Below, in pieces: positions 51,740 to 62,369 of a stretch of 64,000 bases of DNA; positions within the stretch are counted from its first letter, which is position 1; the number at the start of each line of letters is the position of its first letter. The position numbers were made by a program, and so were the translations under genes. The stretch comes from Orientallactaga sibirica (lineage: Eukaryota > Chordata > Mammalia > Rodentia > Dipodidae), in the NCBI GenBank assembly GCA_036365145.1, contig JAEOAD010000025.1, forward strand, positions 29,707,001 through 29,771,000, given 5' to 3'. A model generated the notes under the pieces. The model worked only from the letters and a program-made list of their open reading frames with translations, searched no databases and was not told the origin of the DNA.

Positions 51740-51989
51740 ATTTTAAAAAATATTTTTATTTATTTATTTTAATTTCTTTTTTAAGATTTATTTTTATTTA
51801 TTTATTAGAGACAGTGGGGAGAGAGATAGAAAGTGAGAATGGGCACGCCAGGGCTTCCAGCCACTGCAAATGAACTCCAGATGCATGTGCTACCATGTGC
51901 ATCTGACTTACGTGGGATCTGGAGAATCAAACCTGGATCCTTCGGCTTCATAGGCATGCACCTTAAATGCTAAGTCATCTCTCCAGCCC
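51740..51989 (-). mobile_element. DIP SINE
   Basis: Antisense partner, tail to tail with 51510. Its head ends exactly at the right-hand target copy. Confidence 0.9.
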
Positions 51990-52017
51990 GAGAATGACAT
52001 TTTTAAAATGTAAAGGA

Positions 52018-52243
52018 GCTCCCATCCAAGTACTAACCAGGTCTGACCATGCTTAGCTTCTGAGATGAGATGAGAAAGGGCACATTCAGAGCATTGCCCT
52101 ACCACAATGACTGACTGTTGCTGTCACAACTCATAGCCCACAACTCCATGGTGAATACCAGCAATCTTACTAGGAAGGGCCCTCAGTGGAGTGGGGGCAA
52201 GGAGGAGGATGTATCCATACAGTTTCTACTTAATAAAAAAAAA
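52018..52243. pseudogene. Chimeric retroinsertion: antisense 5S rRNA plus L1-like 3' end
   Basis: 52019-52102 is the reverse complement of 5S rRNA ('ctcccatccaagtactaacc', 'tgcttagcttctgagatgag'), covering about nt 1-85. It is followed by about 130 bases resembling an L1 3' UTR and ending 'cttaataaaaaaaaa'. The unit is bracketed by GTAAAGGA (52010-52017 and 52244-52251). One insertion event therefore carried both parts, with the 5S in opposite orientation to the A tail. Confidence 0.7.
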
Positions 52244-52512
52244 GTAAAGGACCTTTAAAAAGATCAGATTTACTTCATACAGAAAATGAGCAATTTAATA
52301 TACAACACATTAAGCTTTTCACATGAATTTGCTGAGAAATGCTTTACAAGTTATGTTAGAAGAGTTTTCTCACTTAGAAATGAAAATCTTCAGGTTTAGG
52401 AGATTTGCATGATCAGATTAATATTAACCCATTCTTTCTACCCAGTTTACTCTTTCCCTTCATTGAGTAACTGCAAACTCACAAAAAAGAACAGATATTA
52501 CACTATTAAAGT

Positions 52513-52645
52513 TTTAGGGCTATACATGGTGGGTACATATCTATGATCCAAGGACTCGGAAAGCTAAGGCAGTAGAGTTTTGCCATGTGTTTACAGAGTC
52601 CAACCTGGACTATATGACATGACCCTGTTTCAAAGGAAAAAAAGG
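52513..52645 (+). mobile_element. Old B1-like SINE
   Basis: 'gctatacatggtgggtacat' to 'gaccctgtttcaaagg'. Confidence 0.6.
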
Positions 52646-52683
52646 TTATGTTCACTTTTTTAATTTAAAAAATTCCTTCCTAG

Positions 52684-52858
52684 GGGGCTGGAGAGATGGC
52701 TTAGTGGTTAAGGTGCTTGCCTTCGAAGCCAGGTTTGAATCCCCAGAACCCACATAAGCCAAGATGCACAAGGTGGCACATGTGTCTGAAGTTCTCTCTT
52801 TCTTTCTCTCTGCCTCATTCTCTGTAATAAAAAATTAAAATAAATAAATAAATAAAAA
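52684..52858 (+). mobile_element. DIP SINE with deletions
   Basis: Missing most of the 'cctaaggacccaggttcga' region and the central 'catttgcagtggctagaggc' block. Confidence 0.85.
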
Positions 52859-53043
52859 TTGCTTCCTGAAATGTAAATATCCCATATATAAAACTTACTA
52901 TATATCAGATATAGCAACACCAGTAACCAACATTTCATTTATGAAAAAGGTGTATTTTGTTATATTTGGTAATAAAGATGGTTCCCCCCCCTTTTTTTTA
53001 CACTGGTGGGAGGGGGCTATCTTAATCTCTTCAGTAAAAGAAT

Positions 53044-53205
53044 TAAGCTGGGTGTAGTGGTGCACACCTTTAATCCCAGCACTCGGGAGGCAGAGGTAGG
53101 AGGATCGTCATGAGTTCCAGGCCACCCTGAGACTACATAGTGAATTCCAGGTCAGCCTGGGCCAGAGTGAGACCCTACCTCAAAAAAAACAAACAATAAA
53201 AATAG
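53044..53205 (+). mobile_element. B1 SINE
   Basis: 'gctgggtgtagtggtgcaca' start. Confidence 0.95.
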
Positions 53206-53644
53206 CATTAATTTCTGTAGGATTTTGGCTTATATGACCAGAACACAGGAAAGGTCCCAAAGTATGTAAAAATCACCTGGCTAGAGAGGAGGTGAGACCT
53301 GGAGACAAGCATTCACTGCTGTGTTGTCTACGCTCTTGTTGCCGGGACAGGCTCCTCACTGAGCAACTTTACAGTTTCGGGGAAGCCCATCGTGGTGGGG
53401 AAAGCAAGCTTCCTATCAGCAGGGAGGAAGAAGGGGATTGGGCCATCACACCTGGGCCTGACCCACATTCAAATACCACAGTCCCTCTGTACTTGACAGC
53501 TTTCTCCAGGAGCTTCTTTCTCCTGTTGTCTTCTGAGAGCACAGGGTCTGGGCTCCCAGAAGGGGGTGGGGTGAGCTGGAGCTCCAGCCACAGTGCGTCC
53601 TAGCAGGCGTTCTGTGGGAGGACATGGAAGTGGTGCCGATTCCA
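53206..53644. other. Unclassified intronic DNA
   Basis: Moderately GC-rich, open for about 100 codons on the + strand (53292-53603), but with no splice pair or family resemblance. Confidence 0.35.
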
Positions 53645-53822
53645 AAGGCCAGTTTGTTCATTAAGTATTGTGTACTGTACATAACTGTCTTGCTATACTT
53701 TCATGTGAACTGTTATCATGGATTTGTTTATAACAATACCATCACAGGCTATTATGCCTTCAGCTACAATGTCATTAGGCAGTAGGACTTTGCAGCTCCA
53801 TCATAATCTTATGGGACCTCTA
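53645..53822. mobile_element. Possible ancient DNA-transposon relic
   Basis: 'catcataatcttatgggacc' and 'ttgtgtactgtacataactg' recall the same old family suspected at 34520. Confidence 0.35.
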
Positions 53823-53823
53823 T

Positions 53824-54335
53824 GACTGTTAGTCAGGATTCTCCAGAGAAACAGAACATCAGTAGGGTGTGTTTATATACAGAAAGTTTTATTAGAAGAA
53901 ATTGCTCCATATGATTGTGGAGTTTGGCACATCCAGTGTCTGGACTAGCAGGCTGGGTACTGGGGATAGGCCAGGGTTGCAGGACAGTCTGAAGGCAGTC
54001 TGCTGTGGTCACAGGTTAGCTTAATGGAAGTAGTCAAGGGTCTGGAAGAAAGACCTGTATGTTTGCTCTCCTTGCTCCCCTTTGCCATCCCCTTACATCC
54101 TCGGTCCAAGCTATATCCATGACTGTCATCTTTGTCCCTATCTTTATGCCTAAATGTAAGTAAATCCAGTATGCATTTGTCCACACCTTCCTACAGGGTG
54201 TGAGAATAAAAGGTGGGACTCTAGTTCCTCCTCTCTTGGCCAAAGCAGGCTCTCCCCTAGGCCCTATCTAGCCTTAAGGAGTGGGTTATGGCACGCTTCA
54301 AAGTCAACTCTGAGAGCAGTTTTCATAACTAAGTG
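53824..54335 (-). mobile_element. ERVL/MLT2-like LTR (antisense)
   Basis: Starts 'gttagtcaggattctccaga' then 'gaaacagaacatcagtaggg', the reverse complement of the familiar MLT2-type 3' end. 'tattagaagaaattgctcca' follows in the expected order. Confidence 0.65.
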
Positions 54336-54429
54336 ATTGCTCTCCTTTTCTGCTGCTTTAAGTTGCATTTGTTTTAGCTTCTTCTCTTTCTTTCTTTCTT
54401 TCCTTCCCTCCTCCCTTCCTTCCTTTTAG

Positions 54430-54640
54430 TTTCTTTTAGTTTTTCATTTAGACAGAGAGAGAAAGAGGCAGATAGATAGAGAATGGGCGTGCCGGGGCCT
54501 CCAACCACTGCAAACGAACTCCAGATGCATGCACTACCTTGTGCATCTGGCTTACGTGGGTCCTGGGGAATCAAGCCTTGAACTGGGGTCTTTAGGCTTC
54601 ACAGGCAAGTGCTTAACCAACCACTAAGCCATCTCTCCAG
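54430..54640 (-). mobile_element. DIP SINE
   Basis: Preceded by a CT-rich microsatellite (54380-54425). B-box complement with extra 'caagccttgaac'. Confidence 0.9.
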
Positions 54641-54778
54641 GCCCTTTTTTAGTTTTTCGAGGGAGGATCTCACTCTAGCCTAGGCTGACCTAGACTTCAC
54701 TATGTAGTCTGAGGGTGGTCTCCTCCTACCTCTGCCTTTGGAGTGCTGGGGTTAAAGGTGTGCACCACCATGCTTGGC
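54641..54778 (-). mobile_element. B1 SINE
   Basis: Antisense with an 18-base deletion before 'tctcctcctacctctg'. Confidence 0.9.
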
Positions 54779-55837
54779 CTTTCTCCATGTCTTGTGTGAA
54801 AACTTTTGTTAATGTTTTTGCTGCTTTAAGTTGGAGTTTCTTTTTTAAAAAATTCAGCCTAACCAATGGAGAAGTCAAATAAATTTGACTGTGGCTGGCA
54901 AATTGAGTAAGTTAGTACTTGACCTCTTTTAGAGTTGTGAGAAACAGTTGAAAGTTACTGGTGAAGGTCACGTTTAATTACAAAGCAGTGTAGTTCTGTT
55001 AACCATAAAATCCACCTGCTTGTCGTGAGGAGAGTGTTGCAGGGGATGTGCTTGGCTCTGTTAGTTACCTGGTGCATTAGTACTGGACATGGCAATTCCT
55101 TGTTGTATTACTGTTGTGCCTGTCTCTGCTGATGACTGCACTGCCACAGAAGTCAATGTATTCTCTTCAGAAGGGACCTAGTGGTGGCTGAACCCTTCAA
55201 TTTTTATGATGTATATAATGCATTCTGATCATAATTCCTGCCTGTGTTCCCTGAGAGTGTGAGAGAGATGTCACATTTCGTGCTTAGCTCTCAACAGTCT
55301 CATTCCCAGCACTATGAGTTTGAGTCTCTCCAGTATTGCCACCAATTGCAAAAAGAAGCCTCTCTGATCAAAGCCTTGAAAAGCAATGACATCTAAACAT
55401 AAATGTAAATATTGAGAGAGCCATTTGATGCTCACAACATATGTATTGAGCTAAACACCAGTAGTAGCTTCCCTTCTTGGGCCTAGGACCTCCCAGCCAT
55501 AGGCTTTTGACTAGGTTTTCGGTACCATTCATGAATTCCCTCTCAGGCCTTACATCCAACCAGAGAGCAGTTGTTACCCGGAAGAGTAGTGCTGCTATTG
55601 CACTAGGGAGCACATGTTGCCTGGCTGGTGGGCTACAGCATCCCCCACTGTTAGGACTGCCCCCCACCTTCTAGCACTAGGACAGCTCACCTACAGGGAG
55701 GAAGAGGCTTCTAGCTCTGTTCCAGCTTGATTTCTCTTGTGTCCTACAACTGAAGCACATGGTGTCCTCAGCAATAGGGTCTTCCCATGTAGCTATGTTG
55801 CGCAACCAAGAGCCTTAGCTATTGATAGCCTGTGTTG
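54779..55837. other. Repeat-poor intronic block
   Basis: About 1.06 kb without a recognised repeat. Short open frames near 55368-55674 on both strands show no domain. Confidence 0.4.
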
Positions 55838-56035
55838 AGGCTGGACAGGTTGTTCAGTAGTTAAGGCCATTTGCCTGCAAACCCTAAGGGCCTGTCTTCA
55901 GTTTCCCCGTACCCATGTAAAGCCAGTTGCACAAAGTGGCACATCCATCTGGAGGCTCTGAAGTGCCTATTCTCGCCCCCTGCCCCTTTCTCTGCCTATC
56001 TCTTTTTGCTTGCAAATAAATTATTTTATTTTAAA
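55838..56035 (+). mobile_element. DIP SINE, diverged
   Basis: 'gaggctggacaggttgttca' head; tail AAATAAATTATTTTATT. 'atagcctgtgtt'/'atagcctgtatt' are target copies. Confidence 0.85.
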
Positions 56036-56184
56036 TAGCCTGTATTGTTTAGAAGCCTCTTGGGCCTGCCTAACAACTCACTGGAAGCTATCCCAGCCCT
56101 GGCACTTGGATTTTCCTGTAATAACCCATGACTTCTGGGAGCAGCATTACCCAACCATACAGGGTACTTCTCTTCAAACTTAAA

Positions 56185-56392
56185 AAACAAATATATTCTT
56201 TCTTTCTTTATTACAGAGAAAAAGGCAGACAGAGTGAGTATGGGCATGCCAGGACCTCTGCCACTGTAAACAAACTCCAGACATGTGTGCCACTTTATGC
56301 ATCTGGCTTTCCATGGATACTCAGGAATTCAATTTGGCTGTCAGGGTTTTCAAGCAGATACCTTTAAACCACTGAACCATCTCTCCAGCCTC
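56185..56392 (-). mobile_element. DIP SINE
   Basis: Head complement 'accatctctccagcc'. Confidence 0.85.
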
Positions 56393-56431
56393 CAACTTTT
56401 TTAAAAAAATTACAAATTTAAATGACTGAAC

Positions 56432-56640
56432 AAAGGGCTGCAGAGATGGCTTAGTGGTTAAGGTACTTGCCTGCAAAGCCTGTTGACCCTGGTTCAATTC
56501 CCCAGTACCCATGGAAAGCCAGATGGAATGGTGCATGCATCTGGAGTTTCTTTGCAGTGGCTGGAGGCTCTGGTACACCCATTCCTTCTCTGTGTGTCTC
56601 TATCTCTCTCTGCTTGCAAATAAATAAAAATATTTTTTTA
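56432..56640 (+). mobile_element. DIP SINE
   Basis: Head to head with 56185, about 40 bases between heads. Confidence 0.9.
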
Positions 56641-57235
56641 AATTAGCTAACAAAATAGGTTTCCATATGGCTTTTTCATACAGTATCTTTAGCTTTACTC
56701 AACGCTCCACCTTACTTCTTCCTGTTCTCCATTCCTCTACCCCCATTTAAATCTTTCCAGCCCCAGTATTCTCCCCCTCGACTTGAGTAGTGCATGCATT
56801 CTACTACTATTTCCCCTCAAGCTCTCTCTCCCTCCTTCTCATGGTTACTTTCTAGCCTCCTGGTCTCTATTGACTCTCCAACTTACATAACAAATCTCAA
56901 CCTTCAAAACTAGGATACACATGTGAGAGAAAACAGTCTGTGTTTTCCTGAATGTGGATTATCTCACTAGTGGAACATTTTCCAGTTTCATCTATTTTCC
57001 TGCAAATCATTTTTCTTTACAGCTGCATTAAACTCCATTCTGATTGTGATGTGTGCTACATCTTTATTATCCATTCATCAGTTTATGGGGTTCTGGGTGA
57101 TTCTATTTTATAGCTGTTGTGACTAGAGGAACAATAAATGTGGATGGACAGGTGCCTCAGTAGTACAGAGTCTTTGAGGAGGTAAATACCCAGGAGTGGT
57201 TTATCTGGGTCATACTACAGTGCTCTTTTTAGCTT

Positions 57236-57416
57236 AATTTTTTTTTTTTATTTGCGCACATAGAGAATGGGCATGCTAGGGTCTCCAGCCACCGCAGATG
57301 AACTCCAGATGCATGTGCCACTCTGTGTATCTGGCTTTAATTGGGTACTGGGGAATCGAACCAAGGTCATTAGCTTTGCAGGCAAGCCCCTTAATCAGGG
57401 AGCCATCTCTCCAGTC
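57236..57416 (-). mobile_element. DIP SINE (copy 1)
   Basis: Inserted in the L1 before the duplication; 'tttttagctt'/'cttttagctttt' are target copies. Confidence 0.9.
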
Positions 57417-57941
57417 ATTACTTTTAGCTTTTAAAAAACCTCTGCACTAAGTTCCATCATGGTTAATATAGTTATATTCCCACCCACAATCAGTAAATTA
57501 GTCATTCTACTACTATTTCCCCTCAAGCTCTCTCTCCCTCCTTCTCATGGTTACTTTCTAGCCTCCTGGTCTCTATTGACTCTCCAACTTACATAACAAA
57601 TCTCAACCTTCAAAACTAGGATACACATGTGAGAGAAAACAGTCTGTGTTTTCCTGAATGTGGATTATCTCACTAGTGGAACATTTTCCAGTTTCATCTA
57701 TTTTCCTGCAAATCATTTTTTCTTTACAGCTGCATTAAACTCCATTCTGATTGTGATGTGTGCTACATCTTTATTATCCATTCATCAGTTTATGGGGTTC
57801 TGGGTGATTCTATTTTATAGCTGTTGTGACTAGAGGAACAATAAATGTGGATGGACAGGTGCCTCAGTAGTACAGAGTCTTTGAGGAGGTAAATACCCAG
57901 GAGTGGTTTATCTGGGTCATACTACAGTGCTCTTTTTAGCT

Positions 57942-58122
57942 TAATTTTTTTTTTTATTTGCGCACATAGAGAATGGGCATGCTAGGGTCTCCAGCCACCG
58001 CAGATGAACTCCAGATGCATGTGCCACTCTGTGTATCTGGCTTTAATTGGGTACTGGGGAATCGAACCAAGGTCATTAGCTTTGCAGGCAAGCCCCTTAA
58101 TCAGGGAGCCATCTCTCCAGTC
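57942..58122 (-). mobile_element. DIP SINE (copy 2)
   Basis: Identical to the 57236 copy except for T-tract length, because it was copied by duplication and not newly inserted. Confidence 0.9.
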
Positions 58123-58211
58123 ATTACTTTTAGCTTTTAAAAAACCTCTGCACTAAGTTCCATCATGGTTAATATAGTTATATTCCCACCCACAATCAGT
58201 AAATTAGTTTT

Positions 58212-58611
58212 TTTAATGCACTTTTAAGAATTGGCACACCAGGGCCTCCAGCCACTGCAGTCAAACTCCAGATGCATGTACCTCCTTGTGTGTCTGGCTT
58301 ATATAGGATCTGGAGAGTAGAACATGGGTCCTGGGACTAGAGAGATGGCTTACTGGTTAAGGCGTTTGCTTGCAAAGTCAAAGGATCCCACTTCAATTCT
58401 CCAGGACCCACAAAAGCCAGATGCACAAGGGGGGGGCATGCATCTGGAGTTCATTTGTAGTGGCTGGAGGCTCTGGCACACCCATTCTCTCTCCCTCCGT
58501 CTTTTTCTCTCAAATAAATAAATAAAATATATTTAAAAAGAAAAAAAATAGAACATGGGTCTTTATGCTTCTCAGGAAAGTGCCTTAACTGTTATGCCAT
58601 CTCTCCAGCCC
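58212..58611 (-). mobile_element. DIP SINE split by another DIP
   Basis: 58212-58331 and 58549-58611 are the two parts. The interrupting + copy lies between duplicated 'tagaacatgggtc'. Confidence 0.95.
58332..58548 (+). mobile_element. DIP SINE inside DIP
   Basis: Complete sense copy with a 13-base target duplication (58319-58331 and 58549-58561). Confidence 0.95.
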
Positions 58612-58794
58612 TAAGGTTTCTATTCCTCCACACCCTCACCAGCATTTATTGTCATTTTGTTTTCTTGATGAGAGTATCTCCAAGAAGTTGTAATTTGCAT
58701 TTCCGTGATGGCTAAGGATGTAGTTCACTGTTTCATACATTCATTAGCCAATTTTATTTCTCAGGAGTTTATTATTTTTTTTTCAAGACTTTTT

Positions 58795-58940
58795 TTTCCC
58801 CTTTGAAACAGGGTCTTGCTTAGTTGCCCAGGCAAGCTTTGAACTCACTGTATTTCCCATAGAGGCCTTGAACTCAATAGAGATCCTCCTACCTTAGCCT
58901 CCCATTATCCAGCAAGGACTACAGGCCTACCCCCAACCCG
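58795..58940 (-). mobile_element. Old B1/7SL SINE
   Basis: 'ttgaaacagggtcttgctta' to 'gactacaggcctaccccc'. Confidence 0.6.
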
Positions 58941-59234
58941 CCTCTGGTGGAGTGAAATGATCTTGACAAAGTCTCTTCTGAATGAATGAGTCCCATCATT
59001 TTTGGATACCTGTATAAAAGCCTGTATGGGCTAAGACAGTAGATAGAAATAAGTAATTTTCGAGTTTCTAGACAAATTTATGTTGTGAATACATTCCACT
59101 TGACGGTGATACAACTGATCCTCCTGCCTTAGAAACGAGGGAAGTTCTGCTATTAGTGTATTCATGTGCTGTGAGCGTCACTCTTACAGTGTTGTGTACA
59201 TGACAGAGAAGGGTTCTTTTTCTTTATTAAGATA

Positions 59235-59440
59235 CGTTTCCTTGAGTTTGAGGTGATCCTCATGCCTCAGCCACTCAAGTGCTGGGATTTCAAGTGTATG
59301 CTGTCAGGCTTGCTTTCATTTTACTTTTGAGACAAGGTCTCTCACTCTGTTGCCCAAGCAAGTCTTGAACTCAACATAAAACCATTCTCCAGGTTCATCT
59401 TTCCAAGGACTGGGACTTAATGTGCAAGATACCTGGATAA
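59235..59440 (-). mobile_element. Two old B1 fragments
   Basis: 59235-59318 and 59325-59440 ('gagacaaggtctctcactct'), adjacent antisense pieces. Confidence 0.5.
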
Positions 59441-59454
59441 CTCAGATTTTTAAA

Positions 59455-59636
59455 AATAAACACATATTTTTATTTACTTGAAAGGGGGAGCATATGAGTG
59501 TTCAGAGCCTCTTGCCATTGCAAACAAACTTCGGCCACATGTACCACTTTGTGCATCTGGCTTTATATGGGTAATGAGTAGTTGAATCCCAGGCCAGGAG
59601 GTTTTGCAAGCAAACACCTTTAACGCTCCCCAGCCC
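59455..59636 (-). mobile_element. DIP SINE, diverged
   Basis: Head complement degraded to 'cgctccccagcccc'. Confidence 0.75.
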
Positions 59637-59637
59637 C

Positions 59638-59860
59638 TGTTTGTTTGTTTGTTTATCTAGATAGATAGATGGATGAATGGATGGATGGAAGGGAGGAAAG
59701 AAAGAAGGAAGGGTGCACCAGGGCCTCTAGCCACTGTAAGCAAACTCCAGACACAGGTGTCATGTGCATCTGGCTTACATGGACACTGGGGAATCAAACC
59801 TGGATCCTTAGGCTTCACAGGCAAGTGCCTTATTTGCTGAGCCATTATCTCCAGCCCCTA
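59638..59860 (-). mobile_element. DIP SINE with (GATG)n
   Basis: Tail side carries TTTG, GATA and GATG units (59640-59690). Confidence 0.85.
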
Positions 59861-59971
59861 TATATTTTTTTATAGAGATATTGAGTTCACTGCAAAGGAG
59901 TGGTGTGTTGGGCACTAACTGCAGTGCTGCCTGCATCAGCATACTTTTTATGGTGTGGATGTGCTGAATGG

Positions 59972-60010
59972 ATGTGTGTGTGTGTGTGTGTGTGTGCGTG
60001 CGTGCGCGCA
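59972..60010. repeat. (TG)n microsatellite
   Basis: About 14 TG units then TGCG; purine/pyrimidine alternation favours Z-DNA. Confidence 0.95.
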
Positions 60011-60064
60011 CAGACAGGTGGAGACCATAGAACGCTGCCTCCTCCCATTGCTCTTCCCTCTCCC

Positions 60065-60299
60065 ATGTGGTTTCTGTGCAGTGGAGTGTCTCACTAAATC
60101 CAAAGCTGCCATTTTTAGTTAGGCTGGCTGACCTGTGAGCCCCAGCAACTTTTGTCTTCACTTCCCATAGGACTGGCATTACAGGCATATGTGACCTGAC
60201 CTGAGTACTGGAGATAAACTCTGGCTATTTCCAGCCCATAAAGGCCCTTATGCTTACACTGCAGGTACTCTGACCCACTGAGCCATCTCCCCAGCCCTC
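60065..60299 (-). mobile_element. B4-like SINE
   Basis: 'aggctggctgacctgtgagc' to 'gagccatctccccagccct'. Confidence 0.6.
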
Positions 60300-60302
60300 T
60301 TA

Positions 60303-60513
60303 CATACTCTGTCTGTCTGTCTATTTACTTGAGAGAGGCAGACAGTGTTTGTGCCAGGGCCCTGGCACAACCACAGCCTCCAGCCACTACACACAAATTC
60401 CAGATGCATACAACACCATGTGCAACTGGCTTATGTGGGGACTGGGGATTTGAACCTGGGTCCTTAGGCTTTGCAGGCAAGCATCTTAACTGCTAAGCCA
60501 TTTCTCTAGCCCC
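60303..60513 (-). mobile_element. DIP SINE
   Basis: Contains a local duplication of 'ccagggccctggcac'. Confidence 0.9.
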
Positions 60514-60519
60514 TTTATT

Positions 60520-60523
<4 letters not shown>

Positions 60524-60568
<45 letters not shown>
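60524..60568. repeat. (AC)n microsatellite
   Basis: About 22 uninterrupted AC units. Confidence 0.98.
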
Positions 60569-60569
<1 letters not shown>

Positions 60570-60570
<1 letters not shown>

Positions 60571-60720
60571 TTTTGGTTTGTTTTTTTGAGATAGGTAGGG
60601 TCTGCTCTAGCCCAGGAATTCACTATGTAGTCTCAGGGTGGCCTTAAAACTCATGATAGTCCTCCTACCTCTGCCTCCCGAGTTCTGGGATTAAAGGTGT
60701 ATACCACCATACCTGGCTTA
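60570..60720 (-). mobile_element. B1 SINE
   Basis: Antisense, with a short deletion at 'cccaggaattcac'. Confidence 0.9.
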
Positions 60721-60721
60721 A

Positions 60722-60930
60722 AAAATATATTTTTTTAATGTACTTATTCGAGAGAGGCCAGAGAGAAAGAGAGAATGGGCGCGCCAGGGCCTCCAGCCAC
60801 TACACACAATCTCCAGATACATGTGCCCCCTTGTGCATCTGGCTTATGTGGGTCCTGGGGAATTGAACTGGGGTCCTTAGGCTTTGCAGGCAAGTGCCTT
60901 AACATCTAAGCCATTTTCCCAACCCCACAC
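60722..60930 (-). mobile_element. DIP SINE
   Basis: Complete antisense copy. Confidence 0.9.
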
Positions 60931-61414
60931 CTGGTTTTTTAAAATAGCTGTGTCTATGTGCTTAAGAATGTTAAGTGCTAAGGTACCTTTTTTTTTTTTT
61001 AAAGGAAAGGGTGCCTGCATTTCCATGTGTGACTAAATGATAATTAGTTGTGGCAGTCTTCTACAATATAAATCATTGAGTCCTACTTCATGTAGTATAA
61101 CCATAGTTCACAATTTTAATAGCTACCAACTATTACCATGCGTGTTTCTGTGTTCCTTCTATTGCCAGGTCTGTGTTTAGTGGGATGGATAAGTAGCATT
61201 TTTTCTTTTTCATTTTTCTGATAAGGTTAATTTGAAATATTTACTTAATTTAATTGAAAAATGATAATTGCTTTTTAGTTCAAAAACCCAACACTTACAA
61301 ATACTACTTTGACCTTATAATCATTCTTTAATACATTTAAAATTGGTTTTATGTGCTAAATGTCTGTTAGATAATGACAAAGTTCATCAAAAAGTAATTT
61401 TTACACACTTTAAA
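60931..61414. other. Unclassified AT-rich intronic DNA
   Basis: No family recognised. Confidence 0.4.
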
Positions 61415-61577
61415 AATATTTGTGTTAGGTAGAGTGTTCTGGCATACCAAGGTACAAATAAACACTAGATGCTTGCACTACTTTTTGAGTTGCTTTATTT
61501 GAGTACTAGACGTTGAACCTGGTTTAGAAGGCTTTGTAAGGAAGGGCCTTTCACCACTGAGCCATATCCCCAGACTC
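61415..61577 (-). mobile_element. DIP-like SINE, old
   Basis: 'gagtactagacgttgaacct' to 'gagccatatccccagac'. Confidence 0.5.
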
Positions 61578-61737
61578 TCTTACATACTATTTTTTTTTTT
61601 TAGGGACTGAAATACATCTTCAGTGGCTATATGTCAATAGAAGTATTCTTTTAAATGCTTTACTGCATACATGGCCATCTGTTGCTTGTCTAGGCATCTT
61701 ACAAGCCACTGTTCAGGGAGGGATATTAATTACTTGT

Positions 61738-62066
61738 ATATGTGCCCAAATATTTGACTAAAAGCAACTCAAGGAAAAGGAAGGGTTTATTTCAGCTTCG
61801 AGTTTGAGATCACAATCCAGGTGGGGAAGGCATAAATCAGAGCTGGTCACATCACATCCATGGTCAGGACGATAGAGCAGTGAAGGCTACTGCTCAGCCA
61901 GTTCTCTCCTTTTTAGTCTGTCCTGGACTCCAGCTGGAGCCCATCATAGTTAGGGTGGTCTTCCCACTTCAGTTAGCCTAACCTAGAAAATCCCTTTCAG
62001 GCATGTCCAGAGGCTTATTTCCATGGTTATGCTAAATCCTGTTAAATCGACAATGAAATTAACCAT
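61738..62066 (-). mobile_element. ERVL-type LTR (antisense)
   Basis: 'gggtttatttcagcttcgag' and terminal 'cgacaatgaaattaacca', about 300 bases upstream of ZNF292 exon 2. Confidence 0.6.
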
Positions 62067-62369
62067 GGGGTTGGGGATTGGTAGTATTTCTGAGGAAAGA
62101 TAACGCTTGACTTGTTTAAAACTAGCCTCGAAATGATGCTATTGCTGAATGAATCAACAGATGGGTTCTCTCAACTGCTAGATATGACTCTGATATTTAT
62201 GAAAATGACTGCATTTTATATTTTAATTAGTGCAAGCTACTTTTTATTTTCATGTATACATGAAACATCACTTTTCAAATTTTCTTAGTTGGGGAAAGAC
62301 ACCATTGATAAGTCAATGTATATTTTTAATTTACATTTTGAATGCTTTTTATTATTCCTTCCAAAACAG

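Larger units (their letters stand above)
56797..58208. repeat. 706-bp tandem duplication
   Basis: Copy 1 is 56797-57502 and copy 2 is 57503-58208. By eye the copies differ only by one T gained in 'aaatcatttttc' and one T lost in the DIP T tract. Each contains L1 sequence and one DIP. The junction shows at most 1 base of microhomology. Confidence 0.95.
56646..58770 (-). mobile_element. L1 ORF2/3' end, interrupted and partly duplicated
   Basis: Antisense L1: 'tattatccattcatcagttt', 'ctccacaccctcaccagcat' and 'atttccgtgatggctaagga' are the reverse complement of the ORF2 C-terminal region. DIPs and a 706-bp tandem duplication break it. No open frame remains. Confidence 0.7.
28475..62369 (+). other. 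ZNF292: ZNF292 intron 1 (33,895 bp)
   Basis: Bounded by GTGAGC at the 5' end and a CCTTCCAAAACAG acceptor at the 3' end, phase 0. It is almost wholly made of mobile elements in both orientations; these are listed separately. No alternative coding exon could be supported. Confidence 0.9.

Noticed and set aside
53292..53603. 103-codon + frame as a ZNF292 alternative exon
   Set aside because: No acceptor/donor pair in phase and no similarity to the known ZNF292 N-terminal region.
2140..61000. tRNA-like A and B boxes at the heads of DIP and ID elements
   Set aside because: They are SINE promoters; none folds as a complete tRNA with acceptor stem, so no tRNA genes are called.
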